64,000 nt of DNA from Spirodela intermedia (Eukaryota; Streptophyta; Magnoliopsida; Alismatales; Araceae): contig LR746273.1 of NCBI GenBank assembly GCA_902729315.2, forward strand, positions 1,121,001 to 1,185,000. Direction: 5' to 3'. The position numbers and the translations under genes are program-made. Below the pieces are notes generated by a model, which had not been told where the DNA came from, searched no databases, and saw nothing but the letters and a program-made list of their open reading frames with translations. This document shows, in pieces, positions 51,090 through 61,556 of the stretch. Numbering within the stretch: the stretch's first letter is position 1; each line of letters opens with the position of its first letter.

Positions 51090-53059
51090 TGGAGGTGAAT
51101 AAAGCTCAGGACTTGTGGCGAGGGAGAGAAGGAGAAGAAGGTACTAGAAAAGGGAGGAGAGAGAGGAGGAACGAGAGCTGCGCTACCGCCACGTCAATAA
51201 TTATTTTTATCTATTAAAAATAGCTCCGAAATGTTCGTATATTTTGTGGTGGAAGACCTCCTCCGTCCTGCCAACGTGGCATCTCGCGGCTTCTGCTTTT
51301 GCTTTCCACCGGCGCCTGCGTTCACCGCCCCTGTCTGGCCTCTGTGGGCGTTAGAGTCACTCGGTGAGGGGATGCGGGTCAGCGTGTCAAGCGGACGTTA
51401 AGCGGGAGTTAGGGACGGAACCGAATGAGGATCGTGGTCAGCCACGGAAAATATCTTGGGGCGGCTATAAATCCGTGTCCAGAAACGGTGGATCAAAAGC
51501 GAGAGGACAAGAATCCTCTACTCTCTCTCCTCCCCGCGAGTGCGCTTTTGTCCACGTCGGCCACGTCCGTCGCCCGTGACCAGATCGGCCGCCACGCGTC
51601 CATCTGCAAGAACGGAAATTGGATATACATTACTCTCCACCACTAGAATCCGCTTATTTTTTTACCAAAAAAGGGTGGCCACTCGTTCGGACTCCTCTCT
51701 CTCTCTCTCTCTCTCTCTCGCCGCGCCTGAAATCTGCGCGCGAGGACACGTGGAGGGAGGCGGCCGAACGTGGCCCTTCCTGGATCGCGAGGTCCGAACG
51801 ACCTGAGAGAGATCCGATAAGGATATGGGCCCCACAAAAGTATCAGTGGGCCCCGTGACGGGCCTCGCGCTTTATGCACTGCTGGCCACCTGACCACTCT
51901 ATTCTCTCTCCTTTCTCTATCAGGTGGGGCTGATGTGAGAAAAATGCCCGAACGGGGGAGGGGCAATTATCCATCGGGGAAAAGATTGAGGGCAAAAAAG
52001 AAATAAAAATAATGCCCGCAAACCACTCTCCCCCTCCGATTCCTCAGGAAACCAATTCTTATCCACAAAATATTCGTCCCAATATCTACAAAAATACCCA
52101 TTTCCTCTCCTCTCTGTCTCTCTCTCTTAAAGTCCTGTGTTGGTGGGGGACCTGCCCACTCTAGAGAGAGAGAGAGAGAGAGAGAGGAGATTCGCTTAAA
52201 ATCCAGGGAGCCAGCTGGGAACTCGTGGCCACGGTGGGTCGGGAAGGGGGAGATGGCCACTGACGGGGGTGTGATGCTCCGCGGTGGATATTTTTCAGAG
52301 TTGGAATTTCCCTCCTGGGGGTGGTCAGACGGAAAGAGGGCCACACGTTTCCGATAAACAAGGCCGCGCGCGAGGCGACACACCGCAGGGCGGCAGAAGG
52401 TGGAAAAGGGGACGGCGAGGGCCACAGAGACCCACCCCCCCCACCACCGCTAAAACATGCGGCCGCGCTTCTCCCCGGTGCCCCCGCTATCCGGCACGCT
52501 CGACTGCGAGGCCCACTCTCTCTCTCTCTCTCTCTCTCTCTTCCTTATCGCCTGCCTGCTGCGGCTCGAGTGGGAGCCGGCTGTTGTCTAGTATGCGGGC
52601 TCCATGCCCACGAACTGGGGAGCTACATAAAACCTGCTCATGCGAATGCTATTTGGGGATTCTTTGATACGGAGAGGGAGACGAGAAAATGGGCATTCGA
52701 ATGTTCATCAAAATTAGGTCAACCTTCTTTTTATACCGTGAGGAGTTATTCTTGGGTAAATTATTTGAGCAACAGATGATTTTACAAGTCAACGGGAACT
52801 GACTGCGCATTTATGTGGCGTGGGGAGCGTTGTCTTGGGATTCAATTTGACTATAATATAATATCGATTTAATTTCAGTTATTGGGAGTTATTTAAGTAG
52901 GATAATGATCCACCAGAAATTACCGTCTCCCGCTGCATGGGAATCTATCGACAAACTGCAAAACATTTCCGTAATTATCTGCTCAGTAAATAAAAAAAAG
53001 AGTTGAATAATCTGAGGAGAATATCATCCTCCCACGTAGATGATGGAATTTTTTAATAT
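49835..53059. other. Intergenic region upstream of REVEILLE-like and downstream of MTP5-like genes
   Basis: The left part likely holds the REVEILLE-like promoter and 5' UTR, with a GA tract (about 51049-51082). Further CT tracts are near 51693-51719 and 52516-52542 and a GA tract near 52161-52186. GC-rich patches at 50700-51050 and 51280-52560 give long chance frames without similarity. AT-rich DNA from 52700 to 53059 leads into the minisatellite. Confidence 0.5.
51448..51456 (+). promoter_or_regulatory. Evening element (AAAATATCT)
   Basis: Exact evening element, 10 bp before a TATA-like CTATAAAT (51465-51472) in the same orientation. It is 1.6 kb upstream of the REVEILLE-like start and points away from it; no plus-strand gene follows. 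The motif could be chance. Confidence 0.3.
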
Positions 53060-53352
53060 TATTATAATTATGATCATAATCACAGAAGAATACCCATCTA
53101 TAGAAGGTTGGATTATAATTATGATCATAATCACAGGAGACTATCCATCTGGAGAGGTTGGATTATAATTATGATCATAATCACAGAAGAATACCGAACT
53201 GGAGAAGGTTGGATTATAATTATAATCATAATCACAGAAGAATACCCATCTGGAGAAGGTTGGATTATAATTATAATCATAATCACAGAAGAATACCCAT
53301 CTGGAGAAGGTTGGATTATAATTATAATCATAATCACAGAAGACTACCCATC
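53060..53352. repeat. 50-51 bp minisatellite, about six copies, in the MTP5-like 3' UTR
   Basis: Contiguous head-to-tail copies begin near 53060, 53110, 53160, 53211, 53262 and 53313; copies four and five are identical, the first three are more diverged. Each unit combines an AT-rich near-palindrome (core ATTATGATCATAAT, a perfect palindrome in the first three copies) with a spacer ACCCATCTGGAGAAGGTTGG. The array ends one base before the MTP5-like stop codon (53353-53355). Confidence 0.95.
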
Positions 53353-56300
53353 TCAGCCCAGCGTCTGGATCGCCAAGTCATGAATTCCCAAGTCATGATA
53401 CAAGCTGCGCGCGAACTGAAGAACCGGGGCATCATCAGCACCTTCCTTCATCTGAAGCACCAGAGATCATACACAATTATCAACATGAAGCCGCAGGGAA
53501 TTTAAATCGCTGATATTATAAAAAAAGATTTTTTTATATAAATATAAAGCTCGGGCCAGGGGCAGTATACGTCCATTTCCATTTTAATTATCATTTGAAT
53601 GAACTAATAAACAAATAAATAAATAAAGCGTTTTAAAAAATTCACCCTTATTGAGAGCGATCCAACGACGTGGCCAGGAACCAATTCCCAAAAGCGGGCT
53701 CGAGAGATCTCTAAAACATCCTCTCGAGCGGATATCTGGAGGAACAGCAGGCCGATGCGTATTTATGCTCGCGGAATATGATAATTAAGATATAAAGATC
53801 ACAGGACTTTGTGCGATAACTAACTTGTCTCCAGCATTTATTCAACGCAGAGGGCGGCACCGTGGCTGGCGCCGCTTGCAGCAGGATCCCCCCAGTTGCC
53901 CTGAAGAGCGGCATGGCCACCATGAAAATGGCGACAGAGACCAATCCCAGGCACAAGACCTCTGCGTTCTCAACACTGGCAGGGAGAGAAGCATGTAGCT
54001 CAAGCTATCTATAGACATTCGATATTATATAATTCGAGGAGAGAGAGGCAAAGAGTAGCTACCCGAGCGTCAGAAACCATGATGCGAGGAGCAAGCCTGC
54101 ACTGATGTGGGAAGTGGCAAAGGCATTAGCTCTTCACGAGGAGATTTTGAGAGGAAAAGGAGATTGAAAGGAGCCCAGAGGAATCCATTGTCGGGATTCA
54201 ATACCTTCGGATAGAATCGGCGAGGACATGAAGAAAGACTGAGTGGTGGTTCATGTCTTCGGCGTTCCTGTAAGCTGCAGATGGAATGCTGGCACCGATG
54301 ATCTTCGGAACAGGCAGATGGAATGGTGAAAGGACGGCAGAGGAGCTTACTGAGGTAGACCCGCGCATAACTCCGAAAAAACCACACGCCGAGCAAATTT
54401 ACGAGAAGATTTGTTACGGCTGAAACGATCAAGTAGTGCCTAAAGACAAATGGTGATTGTTATTTTAGTATAATACGTTCGATATAACTGATGAAAAGCC
54501 TGCCCGGAATGGATCCCATGGAAGAAGTTGACTTACTTGTGCTCAGATTCATCTTGAATGAAAGCATGAAGGGCTTCCACTGCCAAGGAAAAGGCCAGAA
54601 ACAGTAGAAAGAGCTGCCTACATGCATAGCAATGGTGGCATCATGGGAAGATATTAGCCCAGATGAGATGGAATTCAGGGTGGGTAGCAAGTCTTCATAA
54701 AAGGTCAAAAGCTAACAAGAAGCAGAGGAGAAACATAGATTGCTCTTTTTAAAAAAAAAACAACTACGTGCTGACTCAGGACAAGCTCAAAGGTTAACAA
54801 GAAGAAAGCGAGAAACATAGGTTCCTCTTTGAAATAAATTAATAAACACGTGCTGACTGAGCACGAGCTTTTAGAGAGACAGAGGTTCAAATAACAAGAA
54901 AAAAAAAAGAAAGGAAAGTACGTGCGAGAATTCGAGAAGCATATTCAACTGGATTCATGATAAGCACGAGTAATCCAATTAATGTATTGAAAAACCTTGG
55001 ACATATTGGTATATTAGCTCGAGTTATGCATACACCAATGCGATGGACAGAGGCCTGTTTAAGACATGCGTGATTTCTCACTGCTTTCAACCATGACCAA
55101 AATTAGGGCAAAGATACGTACAGCATTTGTAAAGGCAGCCAGAACTTCCAATCTTTTGTAGCTGAAATGCATGTAAAAGGAAGCACGTGAGCTCTCCATG
55201 GTCTTTTTCTCATCACATAAATTTATGTCTACATCAAACCATGCAATGAATTGCAACCACCGATAACTAAGGACAAAGATCATGGAATTGATGCACAAGA
55301 GAGACAGCATAAGGAAAGCACCCATTTCCGTATCAGTAAAGCGGCACCACCCATTTCCAACGATATTTGCAAAAAAAATAGATGAATGAAGGACTGATTA
55401 TCCCGCGATGATTAGTAAAGTTGAAAGCAATATGACGGAAAAAACACCCCTTATTTTAAAATAAGCAAGCTCATCCTATTTCCTCCTAATCCCGTCTCTC
55501 CGACAGGGTTTAGACAAGAGTAGGAAGATCTTTTTCTGAGTCAGCTGACAAGTTTTCTGAGAAATATCAATCCTACCTTAGAATAGTATTAATCAAAGAG
55601 AGATGCAAGTGAGGCAGGAAGAGATGGCGTAAGTGGGAGAAATTTCTGGGCAAGGACAATGATTATCTCAGCAACATATTTTATAGAACACTTTTTTGTT
55701 TGCAAGCCAACATCCACACATCTGTGAGTGACTTTGGCTGGAAGAGATACTTTCAAGATCGTTATGTATTCTGCAGTTTGAATTCCGGCATTTTCTTTTC
55801 TTAAACACGCTAAAGGTTATCTTAAAGAGATTAACATGAGAACTATGGCCTACGCATTTTTCCCAGCCAAGACAATTATCCCTGTGATTGTTGTTGGAGT
55901 AAAGCCAGCATTCATCAAAGATGGCATGGAAAATATTATATGCATACCCATAGGTGTAAGATCCATCAGCTTTCCTGTTGGATGCAGCCATTGCAAAAAG
56001 AGAGAACGTGAGAAGACCACAACCAAATGTCAAATGGAAGGCATCCGAAACCAAGCCTGCAAAAACAAATATCAGTCAGACAAGATTGTCTATACAGGAT
56101 TACAAGAAGACTACAGAAATCGTCTTAAGTGAAGACTGAAAAGCAACCATAAATTTCTGAGTTACAGATAGGAAAGCTAAGCATATTATGCACAATGCTT
56201 AGCTGATAAGAAAGCTTGAAACATGATTATGTGTTGGATCATAGTTGGAATGTACAACTATTCAAATTTAATCCTGCTTAAGCGCATAACGAAAACTCCA

Positions 56301-58865
56301 GATAGCCATACATGTAAATGACAGATAACCAACAAAAAAGCCAGAAAAAAATAGTCTTAAAGAAGAAATGGATATGTTGTCAAGGTAGAATGGTCATCAT
56401 CTCGTTTAAACATAACGTGATGACTAGAGAAGATGTAGAACAAAAAGAAAGAGCCAACGAAAATATGTTGAAAGAAGGAGACTTGCACAACTTTCTCGTT
56501 TTTCTCAAAACCAGGAAGTTGCTGACAATAAATCGAATATGCCATGGAACAGAGATTGTGAGAGTAGCTATCAGGCCCGTTTATGAAGCTTAACGAGGAA
56601 TTGCTCCAAGAAGAGGATGCAAAGCGAACAGAAATGGAGGGAGGTACTCCCCTATGATGAACAACAAGGACAGAGTAAATTGAAGAAAAGATCAAGGAAA
56701 AAACCTTCATTATGGATACCAAAAAAACTCCTAGTCCTGATGGGTACTCTAAAAGCGTCTACCAATATATTTGGGATATTATCACAGAAGAGATGCTGAA
56801 GGTTGTCAATGAATTGAGGATTAACGTTCTATTGAACAATTTGATTCTACCTGAACCAATGAGGTTCAGTGATAAGCCATACTAGTATTTCACCATTTAG
56901 TAGAAGATTAGAACAAAGATATTGGGCAATAGAAACAAAAGCGCCTTACTCAAATTGGCAGATGACAACTGAAGAGCCTTCAGAAAAGATAGATTTATCT
57001 AGCATAATTTCGTTGAATAATTTGAAGCGAGTTTAGGAAACGGTAGAATCCTATTTGAAAAAGACGATCAATAAGAAACACAACGGCTCAAAAGAATTAA
57101 ATCAACGATTGGAATTGAAGATAATACATGAGAAAACTTGGAGTCGCTCAAGGCAGCAAAATAAGACAAATGTCCCTTCAAATAGGGGCGTCAGTCACTC
57201 TCAAATGGGAGGATTACGACAGATGGATCGAATTGCATCCTTGGAGACTTTTGGGTATAGAAAAATTAAATGGAAAAGGGGGTGATTTATCTTAACCCAG
57301 AAGTATAGTAGCATCCCGAATTGTATGGGTACATTGCTTCTGATAGCCTTTCAATAGCATATGCCCACCTGCCCTTATGAAGCAACCCAAGCGATTGAAA
57401 TCTCTTTTTTGGGGAAGGGGCCAACACAGAAAGACAAATGATTTTGCTTTGTCAATTGGGGTGCATGTTGCAGAAAAGAAAGTGAGTTAGAGGTGGGCTT
57501 GGTGAAAATAGCGGATTATAATAAAACTTTCTTCTCTAGCTGAATTCCTACAGCAACTTAAATAGGGTGAGACATTTTCAGCTTCCATTACCAGAAATAT
57601 TGGTGCGTTAAGTCGACTTCTGCCCACTCAGTCGAATGGAATCCAGGGGATACCATAAAGAGTACCTGCGATTCTGACTTTTTCCACTTCGAATGGAATG
57701 TCATGCAGGGAGTATGGGAACTCTTAAAGATTCTGGGAGGCAATGGACCTCTGATCCGCCTTTGCCACCAAAATTCTCTCGGATGCATCGAGTTCTCAAA
57801 GATATAAGGAGGTTTATCTGATGAGTTACAGGGGGTCTTTTGCAGAAATAGGATGACATCTTCGATTCATAAGACATTCTGTGACTTCGGATGTCAAAGG
57901 GCGTGGCAGTTTAATCCAATCGTTAGGTCGAGTAACTTCGCCAAGAGGTAGAAGAAAAAATAAAATAAAACTGGACATGGCCAGCAGCGAAGGAAATACC
58001 CACAGGGGAAAAATGTGATGCCAGGCACCGGTGAGGCAAAAACATAGATCGAGATTTTTATGTCAACAACAAGTCACAAAATTTTTCCAAGCTCGCACAT
58101 TTCAACCTCTCAGGTCGTATTTGTTAGACTTAACTCTATTCGATCATCAGAAAAGTTTCTCCAAGTACAAGTTTCCAGGAAGGTTCTAATAAATTTTCAT
58201 AGATCGATAAGATGGGGGGGAAATATGAACATAAGCTTGTGTGGAAGAGTCTTCCTACAAATGAGCACATTTCCATAAATGATGGGAAACGACAACAACG
58301 GCGCATCGTACATTGAACAGATTTCCTCAGCCACACTTACTCGACAGATGAAAGGCAGGAAAACTAGTAGAGGAGGAGAAATCAACTTTCACTCACCCAC
58401 ACGGCCGCTGAGGATTCCGATCAGTAGTTCCGCCGTGGAATAAGCCATGTTCAGGAAGATCATCAGAGACAGACGCTTCATCAGCCGATTTCCCGATCTA
58501 ATAGACCTCAATACTGTCAGCGCGAGAATGGGAAAACTAAACTTCTGATGCCGAGGTCTTTCTTCCCCGAACGACGACTTCCGGTACGATCGCCCAACGT
58601 CCTCGCCTCCAACCGGCGAGTACATATCCGACGGAATACCGATACTGGAACTGTTCCGGGCAAAGAAAGGTCTTATGGAGTCCCTTCCCTCCGAAGACCT
58701 CGGAGTGGAGGCGTCGGCCGGACGAAAGGAGGCCTGCCGAGAGAAGGCCAGCCTCCGGTCGCCGCTGTCAAATCCGTAGTCCCCGTTCCACGTTCTCCCT
58801 GAATCACCGTCATTGAGCGCCCAGCCATCACCAGACGAACCTTGTGAAAACCCTCGACCATCCAT
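53353..58865 (-). CDS. MTP5: Cation diffusion facilitator, MTP5-type zinc transporter subunit
   Basis: Ten exons read leftwards: 58865-58397, 56056-55948, 55161-55122, 54613-54537, 54439-54351, 54274-54205, 54101-54063, 53975-53825, 53735-53646, 53451-53353; 1233 nt, 410 aa, all GT-AG and in frame. A Ser/Arg-rich cytosolic N-terminus (about 100 residues) precedes six spans: RLMKRLSLMIFLNMAYSTAE, LVSDAFHLTFGCGLLTFSLF, YKRLEVLAAFTNALFLLFLA, HYLIVSAVTNLLVNLLGVWF, HHSVFLHVLADSIRRSAGLL and LVSVAIFMVAMPLF. The C-terminal cytosolic domain contains REDVLEISRARFWELVPGHV. Span five keeps HxxxD, but span two reads HLTFG without the metal-binding Asp, as in ZnT6/MTP5-like partners. MTP5 pairs with MTP12 to load zinc into the Golgi. 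Intron 1 (2.3 kb) carries a LINE-like relic, intron 3 a tandem duplication. The last exon is small and abuts a minisatellite. Confidence 0.92.
54703..54935. repeat. Diverged approximately 82-bp tandem duplication in MTP5-like intron 3
   Basis: Two adjacent copies share CTAACAAGAAG/GTTAACAAGAAG, GAGAAACATAG, a CTCTTT plus A-rich centre and ACGTGCTGACT; starts are near 54703 and 54785. A third, partial and decayed copy (AATAACAAGAAA ... GTACGTGCGAG) follows from about 54885. Confidence 0.75.
56713..56884 (+). mobile_element. LINE-like reverse-transcriptase relic in MTP5-like intron 1
   Basis: On the strand opposite to the host gene, about 57 codons read MDTKKTPSPDGYSKSVYQYI, then WDIITEEMLKVVNELR and NNLILPEPMRF, ending in a stop. 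This resembles the start of plant non-LTR reverse transcriptases (K-[ST]-P-G-P-D-G-F ... W-x-I-I ... V ... F). Here the central Gly is Ser. Flanking bases (about 56400-57900) show no other readable domain, so the copy is old or 5'/3'-truncated. Confidence 0.5.
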
Positions 58866-60101
58866 CTCACTGGCCCGAATTCACTTCTTCGATCACCAGA
58901 CGCCAGGATCTACAGCCGCGGCACCGCGATCTCATCCATCATCTCCCGAGCGAGTTCTTCGTGAACCCTTCCTAGGGGAATAGAAGAACGAGACCCCTGA
59001 GCACGATGTCTCCCCCGACCCTGTGAGCAACGAAGACTGGCGACGATGTCCAGTCGCCGGACCCCGCGGAAACCGGAAGGAACCAGAGGAAGAAGACGAA
59101 GGGGCTGCGGTCTTCGGATCTAACGCGGTCCTGGATGAACTTGATCCGAAACCCGCCAACCCTCAAAAGGTTGCAGCCCTCTTGGCCGGGTCCATTTGGG
59201 GACCACCAGGAGTCCACCACGCAGCAGTTTCTCTGTAAATTAAATTATTTTTTTAATTTCCTCGTGACTATAATTGTATTGATTTCAATGTTTGACCAGA
59301 TATTCTTCTAATTAATAAATTAATCGTAATTAAGATAGAAAACTAAAAAATAATAATAACTATCTTGCCATTATTATTTCAAAATATAATTAAAAACTCG
59401 AGCTCATAGTCGTCGATATTTATTGCCGTATTTTTTATATTAAAAATACCGATGGATTTTAGTTTAACATTAATTTAATAAATATGGAAACCTTCCGAAT
59501 TATTGCACGTCTCGAAGACCGTAGAACGATAAAAACAAAATATTAAAAAAAATGAATTATTAAATAAATATTTCAGAAAAAGAGAGGTAATTTTTGGCGG
59601 ATTACGAGGGCTTTAGTGGTCCGATTAAAAACGGATATTCTCGTATATCGAGCCAACCGAAGCTTGGAAGAGAAGGATCCGCTATCCGAAACGGTCAACC
59701 GGGCGAATCCCAGCCATTCAATGCCAAGGAGAAAAATCTAACCGTCCAATCTCCCTCCTCTACCCTTTAAATGCTCCCTCTGTTGTCTTCACCCTTCCTC
59801 CTCTCTCTCTCTTCTCTCTCTTTCTTTTTCCTTTGGGGGCACGGCGTTCGACCCGGTTTCTGGAATATCCCTCTCCTCGCGTTGTGTTCTATCTGTGGAG
59901 GCTTCTTCTCTTCTGATCGGGGAAGCGATCTCGGAGGCATAGCCGGCGGATTGCAGCTTGTCGGAGTGATTTCTTGTTGCCGTGGAAGATAGGGTTCTTC
60001 GGAGCCCTTCGTTGCCGTCTGGGGGGGTGTTGCCGCGGGTGAAGATTAGGGCTCCGGTGCCTGAGCTAGGCTTATGCTGTTGATCTGTTCGTCCGGATTC
60101 G
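58866..60101. promoter_or_regulatory. Divergent region, MTP5-like and coiled-coil protein genes
   Basis: GC-rich MTP5-like leader to about 59230, AT-rich DNA at 59240-59590, and a CT-rich leader (59790-59830) of the next gene. No additional gene is seen. Confidence 0.5.
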
Positions 60102-60283
60102 ATGAACGATCCATCGCAGATGATGAATCGGAATTATGGAATGTGGCAACCGCAGATTCCGCTGCCTCCGGCGGTGGATGATCCGATGATGTTCGGGAAC
60201 CCTAGGCTGACGTTCTCCGGCCCCGGTGCGAAGCCTGGTTGGGTCAATTGGAAGGGCAAGAAGGCGGCGGACAAGCGAAAGAA

Positions 60284-60319
<36 letters not shown>

Positions 60320-61112
60320 CGGTGGAGCCGGTACATCGGGGTACAAGCCACCGACACTGAGCGAGCTCCAGTCGCAGAACCGCGTAAAGGCGCGGAGGTT
60401 CTACCCCAAGAAGAAGTTCGCTAGGTTTGCCCCCTTCGCCCCTCGGAACACCACCTCGTTCATCATCCGAGCCAAGAAGTCTGGCGGGATCGCGCCGCTC
60501 GTCTCACCGTGCCCCGTGACTCCTGCGATCCTGCCGACCCCTACCTTCTCCCCCTCGCGGGAGGTCCTGGTGGACATGGCCAAGGAGGAGTGGGGAGTCG
60601 ACGGTTACGGGTCGATGAAGGGACTCATCAGGTTGCGTTCTCCCACGGGGAACGAGACGAGGGTGGATGACGACGACGACGGCGCTGCCGCCGCCGGCGA
60701 CGAGGGATCAAGCGAGAGCGATGTGGAGGAGCACGTCGAGGTGGAGCGGCGCCTGGACCACGATCTCAGTAGGTTCGAGATGGTGTACCCCATCTTCGGC
60801 GAGGAGCACGGAGCGGCGGCGTATCTTCTAGAGAACAGGGTGGACGATCAGGACGCGCACATTGCTCAGCTGGAGGAGGAGAACCTGACGCTCAAGGAGC
60901 GGCTGTTCCTGATGGAGAGGGAGATGGGCGATCTCCGTCGAAGACTCCAGATTCTGGAGACGGAATGCAGAGGAACGGAGGAGGAGAACGAGAACGACGC
61001 CAACAACAACAACAACAATGGCAGCAACGAGATGAACCCGAACGAGGACGAGGAGGCGTCGGAGACCGAAGGCGGCGGCGACGTGTCCTCGGAGAAGAGC
61101 GTCGGAGATTGA
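60102..61112 (+). CDS. Conserved plant coiled-coil protein of unknown function
   Basis: Single exon, 336 aa. I recognise it as a plant-conserved type but do not know its function. Visible parts: an N-terminal region rich in Met/Pro/Asn; a basic stretch with KGKKAADKRKK followed by about 12 alanines encoded by (GCG)n (about 60284-60319); a conserved block PPTLSELQSQNRVKARRFYP, then RNTTSFIIRAKKSGGIAPLV, LPTPTFSPSREVLVDMAKEE and WGVDGYGSMKGLIRLRSP; an acidic segment; a coiled coil (AHIAQLEEENLTLKERLFLM, then EREMGDLRRRLQILETE); and an Asn/Glu-rich tail. No catalytic motif or membrane span. The basic and acidic blocks suggest a nuclear or scaffold protein, by inference only. Start: first ATG in a long frame. 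Confidence 0.85.
60284..60319. repeat. (GCG)n trinucleotide repeat coding for polyalanine
   Basis: About 12 GCG units inside the coiled-coil protein gene. Confidence 0.9.
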
Positions 61113-61482
61113 TCGACTGATTGATTGCCTGCTCCCTTTCCTTCCTTCCCCCACCTCCATGAAGGTATTATCTTCGGGAAAGAACCCACAATCTCTGGTT
61201 GTGTACAGAGGCCGTCGGTGCCTGGTTGTCTGCTATTTGCGGTAGGATTCTGAGATTGTCGATGACCAAGAACTCTGAAAAATAAGCTCTGGGCCTGATC
61301 AGTTTGATCATCCCGTCTACCTCGGCCAGTCGGGGAAGACGATCTTCCTTACGATCACGTCCCCGGCATGGGAAAACCGCAGTTCCTCCCCGAGCGCGGC
61401 CGTCCTCCCTTCATTATTCCGCAGAGCTCGTGTAAGTAATTAATGTTTTATATAATTAATGTTTTAATCTTAATATCAATTC
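61113..61482. other. Spacer before the tRNA gene
   Basis: 3' UTR of the coiled-coil protein gene, then an AT-rich patch (61430-61480) that forms the 5' flank of the tRNA gene: TATATAATTA near -30 and CAA at -6 to -4. Confidence 0.6.
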
Positions 61483-61556
61483 GGCCTATTAGCTCAGTTG
61501 GTTAGAGCGTCGTGCTAATAACGCGAAGGTCGCAGGTTCGAGACCTGCATGGGCCA
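61483..61556 (+). tRNA. tRNA-Ile (anticodon AAU)
   Basis: 74 bases fold into a full cloverleaf: acceptor GGCCTAT with ATGGGCC, D arm GCTC/GAGC, anticodon stem TCGTG/CGCGA with loop CTAATAA (anticodon AAT at 61517-61519), T arm GCAGG/CCTGC around TTCGAGA. No intron. It reads AUU codons (AUC after A34 to inosine editing). The 5' flank has the plant Pol III hallmarks (TATA-like at -30, CAA just before the gene). The first run of four or more T lies about 84 bases beyond the 3' end (61641), unusually far. Confidence 0.95.

Noticed and set aside
50723-51217. Plus-strand frame of 164 codons upstream of the REVEILLE-like gene
   Set aside because: Arg/Glu-rich composition driven by GA repeats; no similarity seen.
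53060-53383. CRISPR-like or protein-coding interpretation of the repeat array
   Set aside because: Units are contiguous with no unique spacers, so it is not CRISPR. The repetitive open frames on both strands arise from 51-bp units being divisible by three.
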